Source of the DNA: Desulfotignum sp032250905
Lineage (GTDB): Bacteria > Desulfobacterota > Desulfobacteria > Desulfobacterales > Desulfobacteraceae
Length of the DNA: 64,000 nucleotides
NCBI GenBank assembly: GCA_032250905.1
Contig: JAVVEQ010000001.1
Coordinates: 124,001 to 188,000, forward strand
Direction of reading: 5' to 3'
Shown here piece after piece: positions 1-8,061 of the stretch (positions within the stretch are counted from its first letter, which is position 1; every line of letters starts with the position of its first letter). The notes under the pieces are model-generated. The model was given only the letters and a program-made list of their open reading frames with translations. It was not told the origin of the DNA and did no database searches. The translations under genes were made by a program, and so were the position numbers.

Positions 1-1152
1 GTCATAAATGCCCACCGGAGAGCTGAGCAGGAGCAGGCCATCGATTTCCGGGGCCTGCATGCAGGTTTTCACCACCTTTACATACTGCTCCGGGGTGGCG
101 GCCCGGAGCAGTGCAATGGGATTGGTCCGGCTCCAGCCGTTCGAAAGCAGAACGTCCAGTTTTTCAATGGTGACCGAATCCAGCGCTGCCGGTTCCAGAC
201 CGTGTCGGAACAGGGCATCTCTGGCCATTTCCCCGATCCCTCTGGCATTGGAGACAATAGCCAGGCGGGACCCTTTGGGCCGCTGCTGCTTGGCCAGAAA
301 TTCAGCACAGTCGAACAGGGCTTCAAATTCATTCACCCGCAGGATACCGGCCCGTTTGAATGCCGCATCATAGATCTGATCTTCATCCAGATCACCCGGG
401 TCGCTGATTTTTCCGGTTCGTCTGGATTTGAGGGCAATGATGGGTTTGATCCGGGACACGGCCCGGGCCGCACTCATGAAGCGCCGCATCCGCGTGACGG
501 ACTCCACATACATGACAATGGAATCCACATCCGGCAGGGTCCCCAGATAGTCGAGCATATCGGAAAAATCCACATCCAGCTTGGATCCCAAGCTCACAAA
601 ATGGCTGAACCCCACATTTTCCCGGACCGCCAGATCCAGCACGGACGTGCATACCGCACCGCTCTGGGACAAAAACGCCATGCGCCCGGGCAACGGGGTC
701 CGGTGCATGAAACTGGCATTCAATCCCACGCCGGTGTGAATGATCCCGACGGAATCGGGCCCCACAATCCGCATGCCTGATCTGCCGGCTAAGGATTTGA
801 TCTGCTGAAAAACCGCATTCTGCCGGGGAGCGGGCCATGCATTGCCCGCCGAAAGTATCGCAGCCCCTCCCACATTTTTCGCAGCACAGGTTTCCAGAAT
901 TTCCGGCACCTGCTGAATAGGAACCGCGACTACAGCCAGATCCACCTCCCGGGGCAGATCCCGGACATCTTCAAACGCATCCATGCCCATCACTGAGGCA
1001 CGCCCGGGATTCACAGGAAAAATATTCCCCTTGAATTCCGGGGACGCAAGGTTTTTCATTACCGTGGCCCCGACGCTGCCAGGCCTGTCACTGGCACCGA
1101 TCACCGCCACAGATCCGGGTTCAAACACCCGATCTAAATTTTCAATTGTCAT
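1..1152 (-). CDS. Acyl-CoA synthetase (ADP-forming) / CoA-binding protein, 3' end off window
   Basis: The frame is open from an ATG at 1152 to the window edge (384 codons, no stop), so the C-terminal part is missing. The start reads MTIENLDRVFEPGSVAVIGA, the typical N-terminus of the NDP-forming acyl-CoA synthetase alpha region, with a CoA-binding Rossmann domain at about residues 8-105. A succinyl-CoA-ligase-like domain follows (about 150-290), including GRMAFLSQSGAV, the region that holds the phosphohistidine loop in this family. Family members make acetate or acyl acids plus ATP from acyl-CoA and ADP; some are instead GNAT-fused Pat protein acetyltransferases, which cannot be excluded because the end is cut off. 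The gene lies 27 bp after the FKBP gene on the same strand. Confidence 0.85.
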   Translation of the reverse strand, partial: MTIENLDRVFEPGSVAVIGASDRPGSVGATVMKNLASPEFKGNIFPVNPGRASVMGMDAFEDVRDLPREVDLAVVAVPIQQVPEILETCAAKNVGGAAILSAGNAWPAPRQNAVFQQIKSLAGRSGMRIVGPDSVGIIHTGVGLNASFMHRTPLPGRMAFLSQSGAVCTSVLDLAVRENVGFSHFVSLGSKLDVDFSDMLDYLGTLPDVDSIVMYVESVTRMRRFMSAARAVSRIKPIIALKSRRTGKISDPGDLDEDQIYDAAFKRAGILRVNEFEALFDCAEFLAKQQRPKGSRLAIVSNARGIGEMARDALFRHGLEPAALDSVTIEKLDVLLSNGWSRTNPIALLRAATPEQYVKVVKTCMQAPEIDGLLLLSSPVGIYD

Positions 1153-1179
1153 GAAATTCTTCGATAGTTTTACTTGAAA

Positions 1180-1899
1180 TCAGATCTCCTGGATTTCCAG
1201 CAGTTCCACTTCAAAAATCAGGGTCGAACCCGGCTCGATGACATTTCCGGCGCCCTGGTCCCCGTATGCCAGATCAGAAGGGATAAACAGCATCCATTTG
1301 GCGCCCACTTTCATTCGCTGCAATGCCTCTGTCCAGCCTTTGATCACGCCGTTCACCGGAAACTCGGCCGGTTCATTGCGTTTATAGGATGAGTCGAACT
1401 CCCGGCCGTTGATCAAGGAGCCCCTGTAATGGCATTTCACTTTATCGTTGAGATCCGGAGATGCCCCGGTACCCGGTGTGATTACTTTGTACTGTAGCCC
1501 GGAATCCAGGGTTTTCACCCCTTTTTTATTTTTATTTTCCGCAAGAAACGCCTCACCGGCTGCCTTGTTTTCCGCGGCTTTTTTGCCTTGTGCCTCCATC
1601 TGCTTCTGCTGGGCCATGGCCTGGAATTCCATCAGGGTTTCCTTCATTTTTTCCGGTGTCATGGATGTCTCTCCTGCCAGGCTGTCTTTCATCCCCTGTA
1701 AAAACAGTTCCGGATTGATGTCAAAACTGTCTTTCAACCGGGTGGTGATGTCATATCCAATGGCATAACTGATCCGGTCATGTGCCCCTGCTTTGTGTAA
1801 TTCCGGTTCAGCAGTGTCTTCATTGGCCCATACAAAAGCCGGCAGCGAAAACAGAGCTGCCGCCAGTATCACAGCCATAAATTGTTTTTTCAGTGTCAT
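1180..1899 (-). CDS. Secreted FKBP-type peptidyl-prolyl cis-trans isomerase
   Basis: Encodes 239 aa. I chose the ATG at 1899, which follows AAGGA at a good distance and starts a signal peptide (MTLKKQFMAVILAAALFSLP, cleavage likely near FVWA). An N-terminal FkpA/Mip-like dimerisation region (ISYAIGYDITTRL, then EKMKETLMEFQ and a charged helix) leads into an FKBP domain at about 130-239: YKVITPGTG, GREFDSSY, VIKGWTEALQRMKVG, IPSDLAYGD and FEVELLEI. It should catalyse proline isomerisation during folding of exported proteins in the periplasm. The frame stays open upstream and happens to run into an sbcD fragment (see 1993-2088); that extension is not part of this protein. The gene probably belongs to a loose minus-strand unit with its neighbours. 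Confidence 0.93.
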   Translation of the reverse strand: MTLKKQFMAVILAAALFSLPAFVWANEDTAEPELHKAGAHDRISYAIGYDITTRLKDSFDINPELFLQGMKDSLAGETSMTPEKMKETLMEFQAMAQQKQMEAQGKKAAENKAAGEAFLAENKNKKGVKTLDSGLQYKVITPGTGASPDLNDKVKCHYRGSLINGREFDSSYKRNEPAEFPVNGVIKGWTEALQRMKVGAKWMLFIPSDLAYGDQGAGNVIEPGSTLIFEVELLEIQEI

Positions 1900-1992
1900 G
1901 TAAAAAATCCTTTTTATTGATAGGGTGGTAAAAAAAATATAGTGATAACAGAAATTGTTGAAAATAACAATGCCTGCCGCCATCCTGGAGAG

Positions 1993-2088
1993 CCCCAGCC
2001 AGTCCAGAAATGCGGCAAACGCGTCATATCGTTTGAGGCCGTATAGGAAACGGCCCGGGTGCCAGTCGGAGGTATGGAGCATTTTCAT
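1993..2088 (-). pseudogene. sbcD 5' stump (exonuclease subunit SbcD N-terminus only)
   Basis: From an ATG at 2088 the frame reads MKMLHTSDWHPGRFLYGLKR and continues YDAFAAFLDWL, closely matching the start of SbcD (family pattern MKILHTSDWHLGR.LYG.KRY.EF..FL.WL), including the first metal-binding Asp and His of the nuclease (TSDWH). The similarity stops after about 32 residues; the rest of the nuclease is absent. The ATG overlaps the stop of the preceding flavoprotein gene as ATGA, so an intact sbcD was once translationally coupled here. After the break the frame stays open into the FKBP gene, probably by chance. The natural reading is a deletion scar. Confidence 0.7.
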
Positions 2089-3173
2089 GGCAGGAACAAT
2101 CGGGAAAGAGGCCGGCCTGCGGCATATCCTTTTGCAAAATGTTGATGAATCACCGGAATACCGGCAAATTTGAGGCACGGCTCCGTCCATCGGTACAACG
2201 CCCCTGCGCCATATCGGGACACCCCCAGATCCAGACACATGCCGGCCAGAGACCGTTTATACACAGACAAAGCCCCCTTTTTTTCCTCCAGGGCCCGGTG
2301 GATAGCGGCCGCTGCAGCCCGGCCGGAGGTCACGGCAAAATAGATACCTTCCCCGAAAATGGATTCGGCAAACCCGGCGGCATCCCCGGCCAGCAGAACC
2401 CGTCCGGCCCCCGGGCTTTGGAACCCATGCCCGCCGCCGGTACCGATGGGATAACCTGTGATGTCTGTCAATGCATCAGTGCCCAGGCGTTCCCCTGCAA
2501 AGACGGCCAGGTTCCGGACCGATACCGGCGGTTTTTCATGGCTGAATATACCGATGTTGATGTGCGTTTTTTTAGGAAAAATCCAGTAATACCCGGGCAG
2601 CTTCCGGAAAAAAGCAAATGCCATGGACTCCTGATCCGGCCGGTTTAACTGAACGTTGGCCTCCAGACCGTGTATTTTCCGTATCGGGTATGGCCTGCCC
2701 TGCCGGTTGAGCAGGGCCCGGACCCGGGAGTTGGCACCATCCGCCCCGATCACATAGGATGCGGTCAGCGGCCCTGCAGAGGTGTGAAGGGTCACGGCAC
2801 CCCTTTGCTGAACCAGGGCCTGGATGCGGTCCACGATTTGAAACCGGGCCCCGGCGGCCCGGGCTTGATTCAGGCAGAACAGATCCAGATCTTCCCGCTG
2901 TGTCATATGGCACAACGCCCGGTTTGCTTTGATGGTAAAAAAGGAACCATCCGGCCGGTGTATCACCATCTTGCTAAAGCTGCGCTCGATCAGTCCTGAA
3001 ATATCATACGCATAGCGGTCAACGGCCCTGGGAGTCAGCCCGCCGGCACAGGCTTTTTTGCGGGGAAAGGGTTTCCGGTCCAGCAGAAGCACGGAATACC
3101 CGGCTGAAACCAGATCAAATCCCGCAGCGGTTCCAGCCGGTCCGGCCCCAGCAATGATCACATCATAGGTCAT
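2085..3173 (-). CDS. Geranylgeranyl reductase family FAD-dependent oxidoreductase
   Basis: Encodes 362 aa. The start (VIIAGAGPAGTAAGFDLVSAG) is a dinucleotide-binding GxGxxG motif, followed by KKACAGGLTPRAV, a PxxKxCGG-like motif of the geranylgeranyl reductase/ChlP family. YVIGADGANSRVR and the GD motif LLAGDAAGFAESIFGEG complete the FAD fold. Family members saturate isoprenoid side chains of lipids or quinones; the actual substrate cannot be told from sequence. It overlaps stumps at both ends by ATGA (racemase fragment upstream, sbcD fragment downstream), which suggests it was once the middle gene of a longer coupled unit. Confidence 0.85.
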   Translation of the reverse strand: MTYDVIIAGAGPAGTAAGFDLVSAGYSVLLLDRKPFPRKKACAGGLTPRAVDRYAYDISGLIERSFSKMVIHRPDGSFFTIKANRALCHMTQREDLDLFCLNQARAAGARFQIVDRIQALVQQRGAVTLHTSAGPLTASYVIGADGANSRVRALLNRQGRPYPIRKIHGLEANVQLNRPDQESMAFAFFRKLPGYYWIFPKKTHINIGIFSHEKPPVSVRNLAVFAGERLGTDALTDITGYPIGTGGGHGFQSPGAGRVLLAGDAAGFAESIFGEGIYFAVTSGRAAAAAIHRALEEKKGALSVYKRSLAGMCLDLGVSRYGAGALYRWTEPCLKFAGIPVIHQHFAKGYAAGRPLSRLFLP

Positions 3174-3316
3174 ATGATCCTTTTAACAGCCCGCTCAAGC
3201 CGGACCCGATGACAATGAAAGCCCTCCAGGGCATTTTTGACTTCCTGGTTGATGGCCCGATAATATGTCAGGGTGCTTTCCCAGTTCATGCCCCCCAGCA
3301 GTCCGATTGTTTTCAC
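3170..3316 (-). pseudogene. Aspartate/glutamate racemase 5' stump
   Basis: From a GTG at 3316 the frame reads KTIGLLGGMNWESTLTYYRA and then INQEVKNALEGFH, the N-terminus of the Asp/Glu racemase family (usual start MKTIGLLGGMSWEST..YYR.IN..V...LGG.HS). The match ends after about 36 residues; the catalytic cysteine regions are missing and the remaining residues are unlike the family. The fragment runs into the flavoprotein start by an ATGA overlap. It is a remnant, not a functional enzyme. Confidence 0.65.
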
Positions 3317-3387
3317 AGGCTGTTTCCTCTTCAATTTCTCTTTAAAAGTTGTAACACCATTCAACGGCCCGTTCAACCGGAATTCCG
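3179..3387 (-). repeat. Imperfect ~30-bp direct repeat, two copies about 180 bp apart
   Basis: The copies lie at about 3179-3208 and 3357-3387. Both contain the pattern CGGCCCGTTCAACCGG or a close variant (CAGCCCGCTCAAGCCGG in the first copy), about three quarters identical by eye. One copy falls exactly where the racemase stump loses similarity to its family. Confidence 0.35.
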
Positions 3388-3476
3388 ATGAAAATCACTC
3401 CTTGTTCAGCAACCGGCATGCATTGATGAATTGCCCTTTCAAATTTTGCCGTTGCGTGATAAACATCTTTGTTCAA
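3342..3476 (-). CDS. Possible 44-aa ORF or gene remnant
   Basis: An open frame with a TTG start at 3476 encodes a plausible globular sequence (HATAKFERAIHQCMPVAEQG, then VIFIGIPVERAVEWCYNF) and stops at 3342, just upstream of the racemase stump. I see no ribosome binding site and do not recognise a family. The end of the coding stretch (IPVERAVEW) resembles the tail of the racemase stump frame (RLERAVKR) at the DNA level too. It could be a small gene or another decayed piece in this scarred region. Confidence 0.25.
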   Translation of the reverse strand: MNKDVYHATAKFERAIHQCMPVAEQGVIFIGIPVERAVEWCYNF

Positions 3477-3568
3477 ACAAAGTCCGGGTCAACACAGAGA
3501 AACGGAGATTCAGGTCCCGGGCATAATGAGTCTTTTTTTTCAGCAATAAGGCCCGATTTTTTCATATC

Positions 3569-4450
3569 ATGAAATCCGGAACCATCAAATCCGACCTGAT
3601 TCTGCTGCTGACCGCATCCATCTGGGGGCTGGCATTTGTGGCCCAGCGGGTGGGTATGGCGCATGTGGGACCGTTTACATTCAACGGACTCCGTTTTCTG
3701 CTGGGCGGCCTGTCTTTGCTTCCGTTTGTGTGGATGTCCAGGAAAAAGGTCTATGACGGCAGTGATGGAGACCTGATAAAATCCGGCATGGTGTCGGGCG
3801 TGGTGCTGTTTGCAGGCATCTCTTTTCAACAGGTGGGCATTGTGCACACCACCGCGGGCAAGGCCGGGTTTATCACAGGTCTCTATGTGGTGATGGTGCC
3901 GATTATCGGCCTTTTTCTCCGTCAGACCAGAACCGGGGCCGGCACCTGGCTGGGCGCTGTTCTGGCCAGCATCGGCATGTACCTGCTCAGCGTCAACCGG
4001 AACATGGATATTAATTTCGGTGATCTGCTGGTGTTTTTTTCCGCCGTTTGTTTTGCTTTTCACCTGATCATCATCGAGCGGCTCTGCACCCGGTTCAGCA
4101 CAGCAACCCTGTCCCTGGTCCAGTGTGTTGTCTGCTCGGTTCTCAGTCTGTGTGTGGCTGCGGTGTTTGAAACATTTGTGCTGGCCGATATTCTCAAGAT
4201 CACCGTTCCATTGATCTATGGCGGGGTGTTTTCCGTGGGGGTGGCCTATTCACTGCAGATTTACGGGCAGAAAAACAGCCCGGCGTCCCATGCCGCCATT
4301 ATTCTGTGTCTGGAATCGGTGGTGGCGGCCATCGGCGGATGGATTATATTAAATGAAATCCTGTCGGGGCGGGCCATTTTCGGGTGTGTATTGATGCTGG
4401 CCGGCATGCTCGTCTCCCAGCTGTATACCGTCAAAAAAAATACAGCTTAA
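3569..4450 (+). CDS. EamA/DMT-family transporter
   Basis: Encodes 293 aa, almost entirely hydrophobic, with about ten predicted membrane helices in two EamA repeats. The start (LLLTASIWGLAFVAQRVGM) and FNGLRFLLGGLSLLPF are typical of the drug/metabolite exporter family, as is the second-repeat ending SHAAIILCLESVVAAIGGWI. It is likely an inner-membrane exporter or importer of a small metabolite; the substrate is unknown. It has no obvious partner: upstream are minus-strand stumps, and downstream a new promoter starts the thiamin operon. Ribosome binding is weak (TAAGG about 16 nt upstream). Confidence 0.85.
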   Translation: MKSGTIKSDLILLLTASIWGLAFVAQRVGMAHVGPFTFNGLRFLLGGLSLLPFVWMSRKKVYDGSDGDLIKSGMVSGVVLFAGISFQQVGIVHTTAGKAGFITGLYVVMVPIIGLFLRQTRTGAGTWLGAVLASIGMYLLSVNRNMDINFGDLLVFFSAVCFAFHLIIIERLCTRFSTATLSLVQCVVCSVLSLCVAAVFETFVLADILKITVPLIYGGVFSVGVAYSLQIYGQKNSPASHAAIILCLESVVAAIGGWIILNEILSGRAIFGCVLMLAGMLVSQLYTVKKNTA

Positions 4451-4514
4451 CCGGATAACCGGGTTTCTACAGATCAAAGGCTGGAGGGACTCCAGGCAGA
4501 TGCTGACAACCCTG

Positions 4515-4543
4515 TTGACAAAATAAGGTGGGCTGTATATAAA
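4515..4543 (+). promoter_or_regulatory. Sigma70-type promoter of the thiamin operon
   Basis: TTGACA (4515-4520), a 17-bp spacer and TATAAA (4538-4543) form a near-consensus promoter. Transcription would start near 4550, just ahead of the TPP riboswitch. Confidence 0.75.
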
Positions 4544-4575
4544 TAAAAATTACACCCGTGCAGATTGCGGTGGCG

Positions 4576-4667
4576 GACTGGGGGAGCCGGGGAGCCGGCT
4601 GAGAGGAAACAATATCACTGTTTCGACCCCTGGAACCTGATCCAGGTCATACTGGCGAAGGAAAGTC
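4576..4667 (+). promoter_or_regulatory. TPP riboswitch (THI element)
   Basis: The conserved core is present: GGGGAGCC, then GGCTGAGAGGAA (the CTGAGA box), then ACCCCTGGAACCTGATCCAG followed by CATACTGGCGAAGGAAAG, matching the family's ACCUGAUCUGG..AAUxCCAGCGUAGGGAA. Terminal helix P1 can form from GACT (4576-4579) with AGTC (4664-4667). It sits between a promoter and six genes for thiamin precursor uptake and salvage, so thiamin pyrophosphate should switch the operon off. No strong terminator follows, so control may be at translation of the first gene; this is not resolved. Confidence 0.93.
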
Positions 4668-4764
4668 GATTCAACTCTTACTTTTCCTGCGGGTTCTTCT
4701 GCCCGACCCATAACCCCGTCCCGCCGATTTTAAACCCTGTCACAGGATGTCAGGAGCGTATGTG

Positions 4765-5502
4765 ATGCTCCAGGTAACCGACCTGGCAAAATATTATAAT
4801 GGACAGCCGGTGTTTTCAGGATTCGACCTGCATTTGCCGGCCGGGCGGTTCCAGGTACTGCTGGGGCCTTCAGGATGCGGCAAAACCACGCTGTTCAACA
4901 CCCTCACCGGTGTAACCCCGAAAGATGAGGGGACCATCACCTGGCAGGGCGAAACCGTACCTCACCTGGGAAACCTGTGTGCCTACATGCACCAGAAAGA
5001 CCTTCTGCTGCCTTGGTTCTCACTGATGGAGAACGCCCTGCTGCCGGTCAGAACCAGGGGGGGGGATATGGAAACCGCGCGGGACCGGGCAGGGCAGTTA
5101 TTTATCCGCCTGGGACTTGGGGGGTATGAATCCCATCGGCCGGACCAGGTATCCGGGGGCATGCGCCAGCGGTGCGCCCTGGTCAGAACCCTGATGTTCG
5201 ACCGGGACCTGATCCTGCTGGATGAACCCCTGTCCGCCCTGGACGCCATCACCCGGCAGCGGCACCAGCATCTGCTTCTGCTGCTCCAGACCGAATTCGG
5301 CAAAACCATTCTCATGATCACCCATGATGTAGACGAAGCCCTGCTGCTGGCGGATGATATTTTTCTGTTGACCCCCATGCCCATGACCCGTTTTCGCCGG
5401 TTTTCTCCGGAAATGCCCAAACCCCGGGCATTTGACGATACAAAGCTGCTGCACACCAAGGCCGTGATCCTGGGCCACCTGGAAAGGGGGGGGGTGTCAT
5501 GA
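4765..5502 (+). CDS. thiZ: ABC transporter ATPase, thiamin precursor (ThiZ-like)
   Basis: Encodes 245 aa from the ATG at 4765, chosen because AGGAG lies 8 nt upstream; an in-frame ATG at 4747 would add six residues. Walker A GPSGCGKTT (residues 34-42), signature SGGMRQR, and Walker B/D-loop LILLDEPLSALD are intact. It resembles the nitrate/taurine/HMP class of ATPases. As the first gene after the TPP riboswitch, with a permease overlapping by ATGA and a ThiY-like binding protein next, it should power import of a thiamin precursor such as hydroxymethylpyrimidine or formylaminopyrimidine. Confidence 0.88.
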   Translation: MLQVTDLAKYYNGQPVFSGFDLHLPAGRFQVLLGPSGCGKTTLFNTLTGVTPKDEGTITWQGETVPHLGNLCAYMHQKDLLLPWFSLMENALLPVRTRGGDMETARDRAGQLFIRLGLGGYESHRPDQVSGGMRQRCALVRTLMFDRDLILLDEPLSALDAITRQRHQHLLLLLQTEFGKTILMITHDVDEALLLADDIFLLTPMPMTRFRRFSPEMPKPRAFDDTKLLHTKAVILGHLERGGVS

Positions 5503-6239
5503 ACCGGGCCGGTTTTTCTGCTGCGCTAGTGGTCTGCCTGCTGCTGGGAATCTGGGAAGGCGCGGTACGGATATCGGAAATCCCGGTGTTTATTCTGCCC
5601 CCTCCCTCCCAAATCGGATGGGTGGCGATTGTAAAAGCCCCCCTGATCCTGCCCCATGCCGCGGTCACAGGTGCCGAAATCTGCCTGGGCGTTCTTCTGG
5701 CCCTGGCGACGGCAGTGCCCCTGGCGGTTGCCATGTTTGCAAAACCGCTGCTGGAAAGGGCATTGTCTCCGTTTCTGGTGGCATCCCAGGCTATCCCGGT
5801 GTTTGCCCTGGCCCCGCTGCTGGTGATCTGGCTGGGATACGGCATGGCCTCCAAGGTCTTCATGGCCTGGATCATCATTTTTTTTCCCATCACCGTGAGC
5901 CTGCTCCAGGGGTTAAAATCATGCGATTCTGAATACCGGACCCTGTTCATCCTCATGGGATCCCCTTTTTTCAAAACCCTGGGCCTGCTCTACTGGCCCT
6001 GGGCGCTGCCCCAGTTTTTTGCAGGTCTCCGGGTAGGGGTATCCGTGGCTACCATCGGGGCGGTGATCGGCGAATGGGTGGGAGCCCAGCAGGGGCTGGG
6101 GTTTCTCATGATTCAGTCCAATGCCAGGCTGCAGACGCCGCTGGTGTTTGCAGCCATCCTCTGGCTTGCGGCCATGGGGCTGTTCCTGTGGGGGCTGGTG
6201 GGAATGCTTGAAAAAAAAATCATCACCTGGAAATCTTGA
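5499..6239 (+). CDS. thiX: ABC transporter permease, thiamin precursor (ThiX-like)
   Basis: Encodes 246 aa with about six membrane helices of the BPD_transp_1 fold. The EAA-loop region is near YRTLFILMGSPFFKTLGLLY, and AIPVFALAPLLVIWLGYGMA is typical of the SsuC/TauC/ThiX permeases. The start overlaps the ATPase stop as ATGA. It forms the membrane channel of the importer encoded by the flanking genes, under the same riboswitch. Confidence 0.88.
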   Translation: MNRAGFSAALVVCLLLGIWEGAVRISEIPVFILPPPSQIGWVAIVKAPLILPHAAVTGAEICLGVLLALATAVPLAVAMFAKPLLERALSPFLVASQAIPVFALAPLLVIWLGYGMASKVFMAWIIIFFPITVSLLQGLKSCDSEYRTLFILMGSPFFKTLGLLYWPWALPQFFAGLRVGVSVATIGAVIGEWVGAQQGLGFLMIQSNARLQTPLVFAAILWLAAMGLFLWGLVGMLEKKIITWKS

Positions 6240-6254
6240 AAAGGAAATCACATC

Positions 6255-7223
6255 ATGAAACACCTGCTTGCAAGCCTTTTTTGCCTGATTTTCGCTCTGG
6301 TCGCAGCACCCTTTGCACCAGCGGATCAGGCTGCGGTTCCGTCATCCACCCCTCAATCGCTGCGGCTGATGCTGGACTGGTTCCCCAATGTAGATCATCT
6401 GCCCATTTATGTGGCCCAGGAAAAAGGGTATTTCAAAGAGCAGGGTATTTCTGTAGAGATCATTTCTCCGTCTGAGACCGCAGATGCCCTGAAACTGGCC
6501 GCCATCGGCAATGTGGATCTGGCCGTATCCTACCAGCCCCAGACCATTATTGCCGCAGACCAGGGCCTGGCCCTGAAAGTGGTGGCGCCTCTGGTCCGGC
6601 ACCCTCTGACCACACTTTTGTTTCTGGCGGACACAGGCGTTGAACATCCCACGGATCTGTCCGGAAAAAAAATCGGGTATACCGTACCCGGTCTCATGGA
6701 TGTGCTTCTGGACGCTTTTGCAGCCATCAACCGGATCGAGAATCATATCCCGGTAAATGTGGGGTTCACCATTCTGCCGGCCCTGGCATCGGGAAAAGTG
6801 GCTGCGGTCATGGGGCCGTTTAAGACCTATGAAACCGTGGGTATGGCACAGCACGGATACACGGCCGCATTTTTTGAACTGGAAAAATGGGGAATCCCGG
6901 ATTATGAGGAGCTGATTTTCGTATGCAGCCCGACCACGCTGGAAAATAAACTTACGGCCATCAAGGGATTTGTCCTGGCCATGGAAAAGGCCTTTGTGCA
7001 TGTGGAAACATCTCCGGAAAAATCCCTGGCCCTGTACCTGGGTGCCGTGCCCCAGGCAGACCGGACAATAGAGGCGGACGCCTTTGCCCTGACCCGGCCC
7101 TATTTTGCCAAAACGCTGGGCCATGATCCGGACAAATGGCAATCGTTTGCCGATTTTGCCCTGACCCACGGGCTCATTCAGAACCCGGTGGATGCGGTCC
7201 ATTTGATCCACATCTGGCAATAA
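6255..7223 (+). CDS. thiY: ABC substrate-binding protein, thiamin precursor (ThiY/NMT1-like)
   Basis: Encodes 322 aa with a signal peptide at residues 1 to about 24 (MKHLLASLFCLIFALVAAPF). The mature start RLMLDWFPNVDHLPIYVAQE and KGYFKEQGISVEI are hallmarks of the NMT1/THI5-like periplasmic binding family (ThiY, SsuA). The fold continues with LALKVVAPLVRHPLTTLLFL and GKKIGYTVPG. It should deliver a pyrimidine precursor of thiamin to the ThiXZ permease complex. The exact ligand (HMP or its formylamino form) is not visible from sequence. Confidence 0.87.
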   Translation: MKHLLASLFCLIFALVAAPFAPADQAAVPSSTPQSLRLMLDWFPNVDHLPIYVAQEKGYFKEQGISVEIISPSETADALKLAAIGNVDLAVSYQPQTIIAADQGLALKVVAPLVRHPLTTLLFLADTGVEHPTDLSGKKIGYTVPGLMDVLLDAFAAINRIENHIPVNVGFTILPALASGKVAAVMGPFKTYETVGMAQHGYTAAFFELEKWGIPDYEELIFVCSPTTLENKLTAIKGFVLAMEKAFVHVETSPEKSLALYLGAVPQADRTIEADAFALTRPYFAKTLGHDPDKWQSFADFALTHGLIQNPVDAVHLIHIWQ

Positions 7224-7230
7224 CAACCAT

Positions 7231-7246
7231 TGGGGGTCAGCCCCCA
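7231..7246 (+). other. Intercistronic hairpin before thiM
   Basis: TGGGGG-TCAG-CCCCCA, a 6-bp GC stem between the thiY stop and the thiM ribosome binding site (GGAGG at 7251-7255). No T-run follows, so it is not a clear terminator; it may affect mRNA stability between transporter and enzyme genes. Confidence 0.45.
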
Positions 7247-7259
7247 CCAAGGAGGACGT

Positions 7260-8057
7260 ATGACAATCACCCCGAAAACCATATTTCTTGATGTAGAGGC
7301 CATTCGAAAAAAATCCCCCCTGGTCCACAATATCACCAATTTCGTGGTCATGAACAACACGGCCAACGCCCTGCTGGCCCTGGGGGCTTCCCCGGTGATG
7401 GCCCATGCCCAGGCGGAAGTGGCGGATATGACCGGCATTTCCGGGGCACTTGTAATCAATATCGGCACATTGAGTGATCCCTGGATTGACGCCATGTTCA
7501 TGGCAGCCCAGGCCGCATTGGACAAACAGATTCCCATGGTGCTGGACCCGGTCGGGGCCGGCGCTACCCCCTACCGCACCCGGACGGCGAAAACCCTGAT
7601 GCAGCGGTTCAAACCCGCTGTCATCCGGGGCAACGGCTCGGAAATCCTGGCCCTGGGCAACCCGGATGCCATCACCAAGGGGGTTGACAGTATCAGCAAA
7701 GCGGATCTTGCCGTTGATACGGCGGTGTCGATCAGCCGGGAACACGGCAGTGTCGTCTGCATTACCGGAGAAACCGACTATATCGTCAAAAACAATGACA
7801 TCATCAAAATCAGAAACGGCCATGCCATGATGCCCCGGGTCACAGGACTGGGGTGCACGGCATCAGCCCTGTGCGGTGCGTTTGCCGCGGTCAATTCAGA
7901 TCCGGTTCAGGCCGCTGCCCATGCCTTGGCTGTCATGGGGATTGCCGGAGAAATGGCCGGCCGCACCGCCTCAGGACCGGGCAGCTTTCAGGTGCAGTTT
8001 CTGGATGCCCTGTACCAGATGACCGAAACCGACATTCAGCAGCGGTTCAAGGCGTAA
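7260..8057 (+). CDS. thiM: Hydroxyethylthiazole kinase ThiM
   Basis: Encodes 265 aa from the ATG at 7260, which has GGAGG 4 nt upstream; a longer frame from 7230 lacks such a site. SPLVHNITNFVVMNNTANAL and GASPVMAHAQAEV are the substrate-binding signature of ThiM, PMVLDPVGAGATPYRT and RGNGSEILAL lie in the ribokinase-like core, and GLGCTASAL carries the catalytic Cys/anion-hole loop. It phosphorylates 4-methyl-5-(2-hydroxyethyl)thiazole with ATP, a salvage step, and hands the product to ThiE, encoded next. Confidence 0.95.
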   Translation: MTITPKTIFLDVEAIRKKSPLVHNITNFVVMNNTANALLALGASPVMAHAQAEVADMTGISGALVINIGTLSDPWIDAMFMAAQAALDKQIPMVLDPVGAGATPYRTRTAKTLMQRFKPAVIRGNGSEILALGNPDAITKGVDSISKADLAVDTAVSISREHGSVVCITGETDYIVKNNDIIKIRNGHAMMPRVTGLGCTASALCGAFAAVNSDPVQAAAHALAVMGIAGEMAGRTASGPGSFQVQFLDALYQMTETDIQQRFKA

Positions 8058-8061
8058 CCAC

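Noticed and set aside
1900..2238. FKBP of 352 aa starting at 2238
   Set aside because: The extra part is antisense-free intergenic DNA plus an sbcD stump; signal peptide and ribosome site fix the start at 1899.
4481..4495. Terminator after the EamA gene (CTGGAG-GGA-CTCCAG)
   Set aside because: The stem is 6 bp with a 3-nt loop and no T-run; too weak to call.
6342..7823. 493-aa minus-strand ORF opposite thiY/thiM
   Set aside because: Antisense shadow of two well-recognised genes; it crosses their boundary and has no motifs.
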